Of a stretch of DNA of 64,000 bases, positions 16,736 through 25,401 are shown piece after piece. The DNA comes from Bacteroides sp. ET71 (GTDB lineage Bacteria; Bacteroidota; Bacteroidia; Bacteroidales; Bacteroidaceae): NCBI RefSeq assembly GCF_023336905.1, contig NZ_JAMBLS010000015.1:1-64000 (forward strand). Reading direction: 5' to 3'. A program made the position numbers and the translations under genes. Each line of letters opens with the position of its first letter. Position 1 is the first letter of the stretch. A model generated the notes under the pieces. It saw only the letters and a list, made by a program, of their open reading frames with translations. It had not been told where the DNA came from and searched no databases.

Positions 16736-17737
16736 TTAGTCGATGTTCGGGTTGATGCTGTGCCAATCCTTGATGGGAGGCAGCACGCCCATTTCGATGA
16801 CTTCGTCGCGCAGCGTGCAGAGGTGAGCGTAGCTCTTCTTCAGGTCTTCCATTTCTTCGGGAGTGCCGATAACCTCTTCGTAAGCGCAACCGTTCTTCGT
16901 GATGGTCACTTCCATGGCCATCATGATGTGGTCGAAGCCTTGGAACGAGCAGTAGCGGCCGGCAGGCCAGTTGAAGGGTTTGCCACCCATGGCTGCTGCA
17001 ATCATTTCAACAGAAACGTAAGCCGGGCTCTGGAAAGAAGAGCGGCCGCGCAGGGCGATGATGTTGGAACCGCCTTTAATGACTTTCTGCTGGATTTCTG
17101 CCCACTGTTCCTTGGTCAGTTCGGGTGTGCCGATGATGTCGGTCAGCGGTTTGCCGTCTACCTTGGCTGTGGAAGCGAACACGGCCATTTGTTCGCCGTG
17201 ACCGCCGTACGTGCGGCAGTTTTCTACCTTGTCCGGAGCGATGTGGAAGTGTTTAGCCAGCTCGCTGCGCAGGCGGGTCGAGTCGAGAGCGGCCAGTGTG
17301 GTAACCTGGGAGGGCTTCAAACCGGAGTACAACAGCGTAATCAGGCCTGTGATGTCGGCCGGGTTGAAGATGACAACCACGTGTTTGACGTCCGGGCAGT
17401 AAGCCTTCAGGTTCTTACCCAGTTCCTCAGCGATGGCTGCGTTGCCTTTCAGCAGGTCTTCACGGGTCATGCCGGCCTTGCGGGCTGCGCCGCCGGAAGA
17501 GATGACATACTTCGCACCGGTCAGGGCTTCTTCGATGTTAGAAGTGAAAGTGAGGTTCACGCCTTCGAAACCGCAGTGGAACATTTCTTCTGCCACGCCT
17601 TCCAGACCCGGAGCATAGGGGTCGTACAGGCAGATGTTCGGAGTCAGGCGCATCATGATGGCAGTCTGTGCCATGTTGGAGCCGATCATGCCGGCTGCGC
17701 CCACGATTGTCAGTTTTTCGTTTGTAAGAAATTCCAT
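16736..17737 (-). CDS. mdh: Malate dehydrogenase
   Basis: NAD-dependent malate/oxaloacetate dehydrogenase of 333 residues, cytoplasmic. The N-terminal nucleotide-binding loop is LTIVGAAGMIGSNMA, with an Asp at the end of strand 2 (ICLYDPYAPG) for NAD. The substrate loop SSGGAARKAGMTREDLLKGN holds the Arg residues expected for malate, VIFNPADITG the conserved Asn, DSTRLRSELA the Asp-Arg pair and CRTYGGHGEQM the catalytic His. It has its own promoter box at 17791-17798 and terminator, so it is likely monocistronic. In Bacteroides it serves the reductive branch from oxaloacetate to succinate. Confidence 0.95.
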   Translation of the reverse strand: MEFLTNEKLTIVGAAGMIGSNMAQTAIMMRLTPNICLYDPYAPGLEGVAEEMFHCGFEGVNLTFTSNIEEALTGAKYVISSGGAARKAGMTREDLLKGNAAIAEELGKNLKAYCPDVKHVVVIFNPADITGLITLLYSGLKPSQVTTLAALDSTRLRSELAKHFHIAPDKVENCRTYGGHGEQMAVFASTAKVDGKPLTDIIGTPELTKEQWAEIQQKVIKGGSNIIALRGRSSFQSPAYVSVEMIAAAMGGKPFNWPAGRYCSFQGFDHIMMAMEVTITKNGCAYEEVIGTPEEMEDLKKSYAHLCTLRDEVIEMGVLPPIKDWHSINPNID

Positions 17738-17790
17738 AACTATAAAAGTTTTAAAGTGGATAATGATTTCCTTTGTTCGTTACGATGCTG

Positions 17791-17798
17791 CAAAGATA
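17791..17798 (-). promoter_or_regulatory. -7 box for mdh
   Basis: Minus-strand TATCTTTG, 53 bases upstream of the mdh start. Confidence 0.55.
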
Positions 17799-17876
17799 AG
17801 TTTTTCTGGCGAAAAATGTTGCGGTCGAAGGGTTATATTTTATTGCAGAAAGTTATCTAACATGTACGATTTGACG

Positions 17877-17884
17877 TATCTTTG
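17877..17884 (+). promoter_or_regulatory. -7 box for the CvfB-like gene and its long leader
   Basis: TATCTTTG. The region from about 17890 to 18067 would then be a GC-rich 5' leader of roughly 180 bases containing several dyads, without a recognised riboswitch. Confidence 0.5.
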
Positions 17885-18067
17885 TCCCCCGGGTGGCAGA
17901 CATTTGTCCGTTCCGCACACCGGCCGTGGCTCTTGTCCGCAACGGGCACGGCTTTGCCGGGGAAGAAGCAGCCTCCTCTTTCGGACGGGACAATCCGTTG
18001 TCCCACAGAGGGATGCAAACACCTCCCTGCCGGCAGACTTTCGACCGACACTAAAATGAACTGAGAT

Positions 18068-18898
18068 ATGGAATTAGGAAAAATGAATACGATGCGCGTG
18101 GTAAAGCAAGTAGACTTCGGAGTCTACCTGGATGGGGGAGACGAGGGCGAGATTTTGCTTCCCGCACGCTACGTGCCCGAAGGATGCCGGCCGGGAGACG
18201 AGCTGCGCGTCTTCATCTACCTGGACAACGAAGAGCGCCTGGTGGCCACTACCGAGACACCTTTGGCACAGGTGGGCGACTTTGCCTGCCTCGAGGTGGC
18301 CTGGACCAACCAATACGGGGCTTTCCTGAAGTGGGGCCCGATGAAAGACCTCTTCGTGCCCTTCCGCGAGCAGAAGGTGCGCATGGAGGTGGGGCGACGC
18401 TACGTGGTGCATGTGCACGTGGACGAGGAAAGCTTCCGCATCATGGCCTCGGCCAAGGTGGAGCACTTCTTGGACAAGGGGATGCCGGACTATGAGGCCG
18501 GGCAGGAAGTGGACCTGCTGGTGTGGCAAAAGACAGACCTGGGATACAAGGCGATAGTGGACAACCGCTACGCCGGACTGCTGTACGAGCAAGAAGTCTT
18601 CAGGCCCCTCCGCCCGGGCGAACACGTACGGGGCTTCATACGCCAGGTGCGCCCCGACGGGAAGATAGACCTGACCTTGCGCCGCGACGGGCAGGAGGGT
18701 GTGCACGACTTTGCCGGGACGCTGCTGCGCCGCCTGAAGGACAACGGCGGCTCGCTGCCCCTGCACGACAAAAGCCCGGCCGACGAGGTCTATGCCCTGC
18801 TGGGCGTCAGCAAGAAAGTGTTCAAGAAAGCGGTGGGCGAGTTGTACAAGAAGCGGCTCGTGGTGTTGGAACCCGACCGCATCCGTCTGGCAGACTGA
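18068..18898 (+). CDS. CvfB-family S1 RNA-binding protein
   Basis: A 276-residue cytoplasmic protein with repeated S1-like OB folds and a C-terminal winged helix. The first S1 domain (about residues 5-60) starts MRVVKQVDFGVYLDGGDEGEILLP, the second (about 68-130) is GDFACLEVAWTNQYGAFLKWG, and the third (about 145-210) is GQEVDLLVWQKTDLGYKAIVD. The tail (about 220-276, SPADEVYALLGVSKKVFKKAVGELYKKRLVVLEPDRIRL) is the winged helix that binds RNA in CvfB/YitL proteins. Members affect virulence gene expression in Gram-positive bacteria; the role here is unproven. Confidence 0.88.
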   Translation: MELGKMNTMRVVKQVDFGVYLDGGDEGEILLPARYVPEGCRPGDELRVFIYLDNEERLVATTETPLAQVGDFACLEVAWTNQYGAFLKWGPMKDLFVPFREQKVRMEVGRRYVVHVHVDEESFRIMASAKVEHFLDKGMPDYEAGQEVDLLVWQKTDLGYKAIVDNRYAGLLYEQEVFRPLRPGEHVRGFIRQVRPDGKIDLTLRRDGQEGVHDFAGTLLRRLKDNGGSLPLHDKSPADEVYALLGVSKKVFKKAVGELYKKRLVVLEPDRIRLAD

Positions 18899-18942
18899 CG
18901 CCGTTGCGGCGGGGCGTGAAACAGCGGGTGTGTGTGCCGTAG

Positions 18943-19052
18943 TGAGATATTGGCACGCAGATGACACTGATTAAACAGATTTTCGCAGATATAGTACATA
19001 ATCTTCTGTGGTCATCTGTTGTATCTGTGTCATCTGCGTGCCATTTTATATC
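18943..19052. repeat. CACGCAGAT palindromic repeat, copy 1
   Basis: Near-perfect inverted repeat: GATATTGGCACGCAGATGAC at the left and GTCATCTGCGTGCCA followed by TTTTATATC at the right, about 65 bases between. It lies in the gap between the convergent CvfB-like and TolC-like genes. A second copy is at 26729-26898. Confidence 0.85.
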
Positions 19053-19090
19053 TTGGCGCACCCTCCCGCCCGTATCTCGCTGCGGCAGGT

Positions 19091-20446
19091 CTATTCGATG
19101 GGTACGCCGCGGTAGAAGTCCAGTATCTTCACGCGGAACAGGTATTCGTACTTCGCCTGCAGCTCGTCGCTTTGCGCCTTCAGCAAGTTCTGCTTGGCTT
19201 CGTTGTACTCCACGGCATTGGCCGTGCCGCCTTCATACTTCTGGCGGGTCAGGCGGAACGAGGCGTCGCTGGCTTGCATGGCGGCGTGGCTGCTGTGGTA
19301 TTTGCTGACGGCGGCTGCGGCGTTGTACCACGCCTGCTGGATTTCCTTGTACAGCGTCTTCTTGGCTTCGTCCAGTTGCAGGGCATAGTTGTCACGCTGC
19401 AGGCGGGCGGTGCGCACGCGGTTGCGTGTAGACAGGCGGTTGAACAGGGGGACGCTCAGGCTGAAGCCCACGTACTTGCTGAAGTTGTCCTTCATCTGTT
19501 GGTTGAACGTGCGGTTGATGGTCGAGTAATAGTTCGTGCCGATGCTGCCGTTCACGCTGAGTTGCGGGTAGTAGGCGCTCTGCGCGATGCGTATGCTGTG
19601 CAGGCTGCCTTGCAGGCGGTATTTTGCCGCTTGGATGGAGGGCTTTTCGGCCAGGGCTATCTGGTAGATTTCGTCGGGGGCGGGCAGGGGGGCAGTCTCG
19701 TTGAGTACCTGCGGCGCTTCCACCTGGAAGCCTTCGGGCGAGTCCAGTTCGATGAGCTGGCACAGGTCGAGCACGGCCAGGCGGTAGTCGTTGTCGGTCT
19801 GCGTGACGGTCATTTCGTCTTGCGCCACACGGGCATATGCCTCGGCCACTTCCGCTTCCGATGCTTTGCCCACGCGGGCCAGTCGGCTGATGCGTTCGTG
19901 CTGCTGCCGGCTCAGGGCGGCTTGGCTCAGGGCCACTTCGTGCAGTTCGTAGTTGAAGAGTACTTGCAGGTAGAGCGAGGCGATGTTGATGGCGATGTCT
20001 TCCTTGGCCTTGTCCAAGTCGGCCATGGCTGCCTGGAGGTTGAGCTTGGCCAGAGCGTATTGGTTGGGTATCTGGAGGCCGGTGAAGAGGGGCATGCCGG
20101 CGCTGAGGCCGAAGCTGGTGCCGTGTGTCTTGGTGTTGACGTACATGGTGTTGTATTCGCCTGTCTCTTCGTCAGCCACGGCTGTTTGCGACCGTCCCCA
20201 GCTCCAGTTCTGTCCGGCGCTGCCGTTCAGGTTGGGCAGGCGTGCCCATTTGGCAGTGTTCACCTCGAGTTTGCTTTGTTCGGCCGTGTTGGCTGTCTGC
20301 TGGATGTTGATGTTGTGTTCGATGGCGTAGTCGATGCAACGGCGCAGCGACCATCGTTCCTGGCCTGTGGCCGTGCTGGCGGTGCAGAGTGCGAGCAGGG
20401 CGGCGGCGCATGTTTTATATAGGTAAGAAGTATTCATGGGTTTCAT
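19091..20446 (-). CDS. TolC-family outer-membrane efflux protein
   Basis: Outer-membrane channel of 451 residues with a signal peptide (cleavage near TATGQ). The mature start WSLRRCIDYAIEHNINIQQ is the hallmark of the OEP family, and two long helical repeats rich in Ala, Gln and Leu follow (for example LDKAKEDIAINIASLYLQVL and LDEAKKTLYKEIQQAWYNAA). It is the last of five genes on this strand: ATPase, two permeases, adaptor, channel. Together they form a MacAB-TolC-type exporter. The start could also be 20437. Confidence 0.92.
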   Translation of the reverse strand: MKPMNTSYLYKTCAAALLALCTASTATGQERWSLRRCIDYAIEHNINIQQTANTAEQSKLEVNTAKWARLPNLNGSAGQNWSWGRSQTAVADEETGEYNTMYVNTKTHGTSFGLSAGMPLFTGLQIPNQYALAKLNLQAAMADLDKAKEDIAINIASLYLQVLFNYELHEVALSQAALSRQQHERISRLARVGKASEAEVAEAYARVAQDEMTVTQTDNDYRLAVLDLCQLIELDSPEGFQVEAPQVLNETAPLPAPDEIYQIALAEKPSIQAAKYRLQGSLHSIRIAQSAYYPQLSVNGSIGTNYYSTINRTFNQQMKDNFSKYVGFSLSVPLFNRLSTRNRVRTARLQRDNYALQLDEAKKTLYKEIQQAWYNAAAAVSKYHSSHAAMQASDASFRLTRQKYEGGTANAVEYNEAKQNLLKAQSDELQAKYEYLFRVKILDFYRGVPIE

Positions 20447-20464
20447 TCGTATGAGGGGGTGTTG

Positions 20465-21568
20465 TTAGGGTTCTTTCACGCCGTTGCGCACGCGGTCTTG
20501 GGCGGTCAGTCCGTCCAGGATGGCGATGTGTATGCCGTCGCTCATGCCGACGCGGACGGGGCGGCGTTCGAACTGCTGGGCGGGTACGCTGTCGGTCAGG
20601 ACGTAGACGAAGGTGGAGTCGCCGCTGAACTCGACGGCGCCCTCGGGGATGGCCAGTGTGCCTGTGGCGTGGTCGAGGACGATTTCGGCGTTGGCCGAGT
20701 AGCCGGAGCGGATGGTGACGGTGTCGGGCACGGTCAGTGCGGCTTTGATTTCAAACTGGTTGGCCCCGTTCTGTTCGGTGGCTTTGGGGGCGATGTATTC
20801 CAGCAGGGCGTCGAACGTGAGGTCTTGCAGGGCGCCGATGGTGATTTTGACGGGCATGCCTTCGTGTACGCGGCCCACTTCGGTCTCGTCGATGTTGCCC
20901 CGGAAGATGAGGTCGCTCATGTCGGCCACGGAGGCGATGGTGGTGCCTTCGTTCATGGTGTTGGCCATGATGACGGAGTTACCCACCTTGACGGGCACGT
21001 CGAGGATGAGTCCGTCGATGGTGCTGCGGATGAGGGTGCTGGAGATGTCGGCGCTGCTTTGCGTGATGCCGTCGCGCACGATGTCGCGGTTGTCCTTGGC
21101 GGCCTGCAGCTCTTCGCGTGCCTGCTGGACGGTGACGCGGCCTTTTTCATACTCTTCGTTGCTGATGAGGCCCATCTGGTGCAGTTCTTCCAGACGGGCG
21201 AAGTCGGTCTCGGCCTGTGCCCCGTTGATTTCGGCCAGGCGCACGCGGCTTTCGGCCGAGGCCAGGGTGCCCAGTTCGGGGATGACTTTGACGCGGGCGA
21301 TGATTTCGTTCTTTTTCACCTGTTGGCCGGCTTCTTTGTACAGCTCGTCGATGATGCCCGATATCTGGGGCTTGATGAGGACTTCGTCGCGCGGTTCGAC
21401 CTTGCCGGTGGCGACGGTGGTCTTTTCCAGGTCGGCTACCTGGGGTGTGACGACGTTGTAGACGGTGACTTCGGGGCGTGACTTCTGCCAGAGGAAGACG
21501 AACGTCCACACGAAGATGGCGGCCACGAGGACCAGCAATCCGATTTTCAAGTACTTCTTTGTTTTCAT
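20465..21568 (-). CDS. Periplasmic adaptor (membrane fusion) protein, HlyD/MacA type
   Basis: A 367-residue adaptor anchored by one N-terminal membrane segment (KIGLLVLVAAIFVWTFVFLW). The first lipoyl half (EKTTVATGKVEPRDEVLIKPQISGIIDELYKEAGQQVKKNEIIARV) is followed by a helical hairpin (about residues 95-155) and the second lipoyl half (STIDGLILDVPVKVGNSV), then beta-barrel and membrane-proximal domains. It links the inner-membrane ABC complex to the TolC-like channel 18 bases downstream. The gene is separated from the second permease by 316 bases that contain a dispersed repeat. Confidence 0.92.
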   Translation of the reverse strand: MKTKKYLKIGLLVLVAAIFVWTFVFLWQKSRPEVTVYNVVTPQVADLEKTTVATGKVEPRDEVLIKPQISGIIDELYKEAGQQVKKNEIIARVKVIPELGTLASAESRVRLAEINGAQAETDFARLEELHQMGLISNEEYEKGRVTVQQAREELQAAKDNRDIVRDGITQSSADISSTLIRSTIDGLILDVPVKVGNSVIMANTMNEGTTIASVADMSDLIFRGNIDETEVGRVHEGMPVKITIGALQDLTFDALLEYIAPKATEQNGANQFEIKAALTVPDTVTIRSGYSANAEIVLDHATGTLAIPEGAVEFSGDSTFVYVLTDSVPAQQFERRPVRVGMSDGIHIAILDGLTAQDRVRNGVKEP

Positions 21569-21884
21569 ACGTTCTTTTATATGTTTGTTGTTAAATAATT
21601 GTCTTTGTCATTCGTTCTTGAAGCTGTCGTAAAATTCATTTTCTCTGTCATCCTGGGCGCAGTCGAGGTATCCTCACGCTGCGCAGTCGAGGTGTTAGGG
21701 AGATGTTTCGACTCCGCTTCGCTCTGCTCAGCCTGACAGGGAGAGCGATTTTTAGACATCTCTTAATAGCGACCCCTATTTGCTGTTGACTCTAGGCATT
21801 GACTCATACCCCTATGTATTGCCGTACACATACTCCTATGAAAGCATTGTCATATGACCCTGTGAAAACACAGTTCCGGGACTG
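21569..21884. other. Intergenic gap inside the efflux operon
   Basis: 316 bases between the second permease and the adaptor gene. It holds repeat copy B (21627-21765). Apart from that no gene, promoter or terminator was recognised, so the efflux genes may still be one transcript that reads through the repeat. Confidence 0.5.
21627..21765. repeat. Dispersed palindromic repeat, copy B
   Basis: Arms AAAATTCATTTTCTCTGTCA at the left and TGACAGGGAGAGCGATTTTT at the right, with the GCGCAGTCGAGGT and GATGTTTCGACTCCGCTTCG core. The element reads as an imperfect long hairpin. Confidence 0.8.
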
Positions 21885-23126
21885 TCATTCGTCGCGTATC
21901 GCTTCGATGGGTTTCACGGCCATGGCGCGGTAGGCGGGGGCCAGTCCGGCCAATACGCCGAGGGCTATGACCAGCAGGCAGGCTCCCACGGCCAGTCCGA
22001 ACCCCACCTGGTAGTGCGTCTCCACCACGCCGGGCGGATTGGCCGCCGTCTCCACCACGTTGAGCACGAACACGGCAAACGAGATGCCCGCCATGCCGGC
22101 CACGGTGGTCAGTACGATGCTTTCGCTCAATATCTGTTGCAGGATGTCGCGTGGCCGTGCGCCGATGGCCCGGCGGATGCCAATCTCCGTGGTACGCTCC
22201 TTGACCGTCACCATCATGATGTTGCTCACGCCGATGGCCCCCGCCAGCAGCGTGCCCAGGCCGACCATCCACGTCAGGAAGCGCACGCCCGTCATCAGGT
22301 TGTCCATCATGCTGAACATGGCCTCCATGTTCAGCGTCAGCACCGCCTGCTTGTCCGTGGGGCTGATGTAGTGCGCCTCCTTGATGCGGCGTTCCACCTC
22401 GGGCTGCATGTCTTTCACCCGCACGCCCGGCTTCATGGTGAAGCAGACCAGTTGCACTCGGTTGCCCAAGTTGTACACTTGCTGCATGGTGGTGTAGGGC
22501 AGGGTGACGGCTTCCGACGATTCCCCCTGTATGCTGACGTTGCCCTCATTGGCACACATGCCGATGACGCGGTAGTACACCCCGTCCACCTGTATGTACC
22601 GCCCGCACGGGTCGCCCCCCTCCTTGAACAAGGCCTCGTAGACACGCTTGCCGATGACGCACACCTTGCGCCTCTCGCTGATGTCCACGTCGTTGATGTA
22701 TCGCCCGTAGGCCATCTCCTGGTGCTCCAGACGTTCGTAGTTGGGGAAGAGGCCGCGCACGCTGCACTCATATTTGTTGCCCTCGTAGGCCGCCGTCTTG
22801 CCCCATTGGGCAGTGGTCGGAGTGGCCATCTCCACCCCGTCGATGCCTGCCACCAGGTCCACGTCGCTCACCTCCAGTTGCCACCACCGGCCCTTGCGGA
22901 AGCCCTTGTATGCCTCGTTCGTCTTGTTGGCCACGACGAAGGCCGAGTTGGTGGCAAACCCCTCGAACTGATGTTGCAGGCTCTCCTGCACGCCCCGCCC
23001 GCCTCCGCTCAGGGCCATCAGCATGAATATGCCCCAGAACACCCCGAAGGCGGTCAGCAGGCTGCGCGTCTTGTTGCGTGTGATGGTGACGAGTATCTCT
23101 TCTAATGTATCTTTGTCTACTTTCAT
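21885..23126 (-). CDS. MacB-like ABC transporter permease (second)
   Basis: A 413-residue inner-membrane protein with the MacB/FtsX layout: an N-terminal membrane helix (RNKTRSLLTAFGVFWGIFMLMAL), a periplasmic domain of about 230 residues, and three C-terminal helices with the conserved cytoplasmic loop NIMMVTVKERTTEIGIRRAIGARPRDIL. It lacks its own ATPase domain, unlike E. coli MacB, and would use the ATPase encoded two genes upstream. It is homologous to the preceding permease, so the two may act as a heterodimer. The 131-base gap to that gene holds an A/T-rich repeat. Confidence 0.9.
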   Translation of the reverse strand: MKVDKDTLEEILVTITRNKTRSLLTAFGVFWGIFMLMALSGGGRGVQESLQHQFEGFATNSAFVVANKTNEAYKGFRKGRWWQLEVSDVDLVAGIDGVEMATPTTAQWGKTAAYEGNKYECSVRGLFPNYERLEHQEMAYGRYINDVDISERRKVCVIGKRVYEALFKEGGDPCGRYIQVDGVYYRVIGMCANEGNVSIQGESSEAVTLPYTTMQQVYNLGNRVQLVCFTMKPGVRVKDMQPEVERRIKEAHYISPTDKQAVLTLNMEAMFSMMDNLMTGVRFLTWMVGLGTLLAGAIGVSNIMMVTVKERTTEIGIRRAIGARPRDILQQILSESIVLTTVAGMAGISFAVFVLNVVETAANPPGVVETHYQVGFGLAVGACLLVIALGVLAGLAPAYRAMAVKPIEAIRDE

Positions 23127-23144
23127 AATCTCTGTTGCTTGGTT

Positions 23145-23257
23145 TTTGAGTTTGTAAGTTTATGAGTTTTTGAGTTTGTAAGTTTTTAAAGCTATGGAAA
23201 CCCGTATGAACTTCGCCCCTCTATAAACTAAAAAACTAAAAAACTCATAAACTTAAA
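23145..23257. repeat. A/T-rich direct and inverted repeats between the two permease genes
   Basis: TTTGAGTTTGTAAGTTT occurs twice at 23145-23188, and an inverted counterpart (AAACTAAAAAACT, CTCATAAACTTAAA) lies at 23222-23257, giving a long imperfect hairpin. It occupies almost the whole gap. Confidence 0.65.
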
Positions 23258-24517
23258 TCAATCTGCCCTCAGCGCCTCGATAGGTCGTATGCGCACCGCC
23301 TTGCGTGCCGGGAACAGCCCCGCCAGCGTACCTGCCACGATGAGCGTCACCGTGGCCTGGATGGCGATGCCGATGTCCACCGTCGGGTTACTGAACATCT
23401 TCGTCTCAAACATGCCCGCATCCATCGTCTGGCTGCCGAACGCCGCGTTCATCCATTCCGTGGCCCCGATGCCCGCCACCATGCCGATGTAGCCGAACGC
23501 CGTGGTGATGACCACACTCTCTACGATGATGAGCCACAAGATGCTCCTGGGCTTCGCACCCAAGGCCTTGCGGATGCCGAACTCGTGCGTCCGCTCCCTG
23601 ACCGTGATAAGCATGATGTTGCTCACCCCCACGATGCCGCTCAGCAGTGTGAAGATGCCCACCACCCAGATGGCCGTGCGCAAGATGCCCATCGCTCCCA
23701 TGGCTTGCATATAGCTGGTGAAGCGGTTCCATAGCCACAGGGCACCCTCGTCCGTAGGGTCGAAGCGGTGGTTGGCGCCGATGACCGTGCGGTAGTCCTG
23801 TTCGAAACGCTCGTTCTCTTCCACCGTCTCCAGCCCCTTGGTGGTGAAGATGATGCTGTTCAGGTAGTTCCCTTTGTTATAAATGGTCTGCAAGGTGCTG
23901 AACGGGATGATGACATTGCTTGGCTGGCTGTTGCCTTCGTCGCGGTAGACGCCCACCACTTGGTAGGCCACTCCGCCCGAGTTGACAAACTTCCCTATCG
24001 GGTCGGTGTGTGCCTTGCCGAACAGCACCTCGGCCGTCTTTTCGTGTATCACCATCACCTTGCGCCGTTCTCTGATATCTGTCTGGTTGATGAAACGTCC
24101 GTTGCATACCCGTATCGGTTCGACCTCCGTACAGTTGGGATACACTCCCTCGAGCGACAGGTTGACATACTCCGAGCCGTAGCTGATGTCCGTGGCCGCC
24201 TGGCTCAGCGTGGCGCCTGCCTCGTCCACCCGGTCGGTGAAGAACGATTCCGTATCTTCCAAGTCACGGTTGTCCATCTGTATGTATCGTCCTTCTTTCA
24301 GCCCGTCGTAAGGCTTGGTTGTCCATCCGCCGAAGACGCGGATACTGTTCAGCGCCCGTTGCGACGAGTTCTCCTCGAAGGCATGTATCAGTCCGTTGCC
24401 CGCGCCCAGCAGCACAATGAGCATGAAGATACCCCAGGCCACGGCAAAGCCCGTCAGAAAGGTGCGCAGCTTGTTGCGCTTGATGCTTCCGTAGATTTCT
24501 TGCCAGATGTCAATCAT
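23258..24517 (-). CDS. MacB-like ABC transporter permease (first)
   Basis: A 419-residue paralogue of the neighbouring permease. N-terminal helix NKLRTFLTGFAVAWGIFMLIVLLGAG, a periplasmic MacB_PCD domain of about 230 residues, and three C-terminal helices with the loop NIMLITVRERTHEFGIRKALGAKPRSIL that couples to the ATPase. The start codon region overlaps the ATPase stop by four bases (24514-24517), so the two are translationally coupled. The exported compound is unknown; characterised MacB systems move macrolides, peptides, lipoproteins or siderophores. Confidence 0.91.
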   Translation of the reverse strand: MIDIWQEIYGSIKRNKLRTFLTGFAVAWGIFMLIVLLGAGNGLIHAFEENSSQRALNSIRVFGGWTTKPYDGLKEGRYIQMDNRDLEDTESFFTDRVDEAGATLSQAATDISYGSEYVNLSLEGVYPNCTEVEPIRVCNGRFINQTDIRERRKVMVIHEKTAEVLFGKAHTDPIGKFVNSGGVAYQVVGVYRDEGNSQPSNVIIPFSTLQTIYNKGNYLNSIIFTTKGLETVEENERFEQDYRTVIGANHRFDPTDEGALWLWNRFTSYMQAMGAMGILRTAIWVVGIFTLLSGIVGVSNIMLITVRERTHEFGIRKALGAKPRSILWLIIVESVVITTAFGYIGMVAGIGATEWMNAAFGSQTMDAGMFETKMFSNPTVDIGIAIQATVTLIVAGTLAGLFPARKAVRIRPIEALRAD

Positions 24518-25230
24518 TTCATCAGTCCTCCCAGTCCGAATGGCGACGCGTCGTGCCGCAGGTTCTCCTCGATGCTGCCGATAATGCCGTCTTTAATGTG
24601 TATGATTTTGTCCGTCTGGTTGGCCACGCCGCTCTCGTGGGTGACGACGACGATGGTCATGCCCGTCGCATGCAGTTCCTTGAGGATTTGCATCACCTCG
24701 ACCGATGTCTTGCTGTCCAAGGCCCCGGTGGGTTCGTCGGCCAGTATGATTTGCGGTTGCGTAATCAGTGCCCGGGCGATAGCCACGCGCTGCTTCTGTC
24801 CGCCGCTCATTTCGTTGGGCATGTGGTGCGCCCAATCTTTCAATCCCAGTTTGTCGAGGTATTCCAGAGCCAGTGCGTTCCGTTTCTTCCGTCCCACGCC
24901 TTGGTAGAAGAGGGGGAGCGCTACGTTTTCGACTGCATTTTTGAAAGAGATAAGGTTGAATGACTGGAAGATGAAGCCAATCATGCGGTTGCGGTACTCA
25001 GCAGCTTTGTTCTCGCTCAGGTTTTTGATGAGGGTGCCGTTCAGATAGTAGTCGCCTGTGTCATAATTGTCCAATATGCCCAGGATGTTAAGCAAGGTGG
25101 ACTTGCCCGAGCCCGAGGCTCCCATGATAGAAACGAACTCTCCTCGTTCGATGTGCAGGTTGATGCCTTTCAGTACGTGCAGGGGTGCGCCGTTGTGATA
25201 GGTCTTATTGATGTCTTTTAAATGTATCAC
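24514..25230 (-). CDS. MacB/LolD-type ABC transporter ATPase
   Basis: A 238-residue nucleotide-binding subunit. Walker A is GASGSGKSTLLN, the Q loop follows at FQSFNL, the signature is MSGGQKQRVAIARAL, Walker B is IILADEPTGALD and the switch His is in VVVTHE. The LolD/MacB-type start IHLKDINKTYHNGAPLHVLKGINL is clear. It heads the five-gene operon. No good promoter box was found in the 171-base gap to the divergent glucokinase gene. Confidence 0.93.
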   Translation of the reverse strand: MIHLKDINKTYHNGAPLHVLKGINLHIERGEFVSIMGASGSGKSTLLNILGILDNYDTGDYYLNGTLIKNLSENKAAEYRNRMIGFIFQSFNLISFKNAVENVALPLFYQGVGRKKRNALALEYLDKLGLKDWAHHMPNEMSGGQKQRVAIARALITQPQIILADEPTGALDSKTSVEVMQILKELHATGMTIVVVTHESGVANQTDKIIHIKDGIIGSIEENLRHDASPFGLGGLMK

Positions 25231-25401
25231 GGTGTCTGTTCTCTGTTTATGTTCTGTTTATTTTTGTTATTAGACGCTGCAATGTTACGAAAAGTTGCAA
25301 TATCACTGAAATTTTTGTGCGAAAGATTTTGCTGTTTCGTTTTTCTTTGTGATTTTTGTAACCAATAATCAATATTAATCCTTTTAAAACAAACGCATAT
25401 C

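Noticed and set aside
16566-16889. Small minus-strand gene between mdh and the tRNA
   Set aside because: It runs through the mdh 3' end, the mdh terminator and the tRNA gene; it is an out-of-frame artefact.
19019-20422. 467-codon plus-strand frame opposite the TolC-like gene
   Set aside because: Composition is typical of an antisense frame, and the opposite strand has a diagnostic OEP protein.
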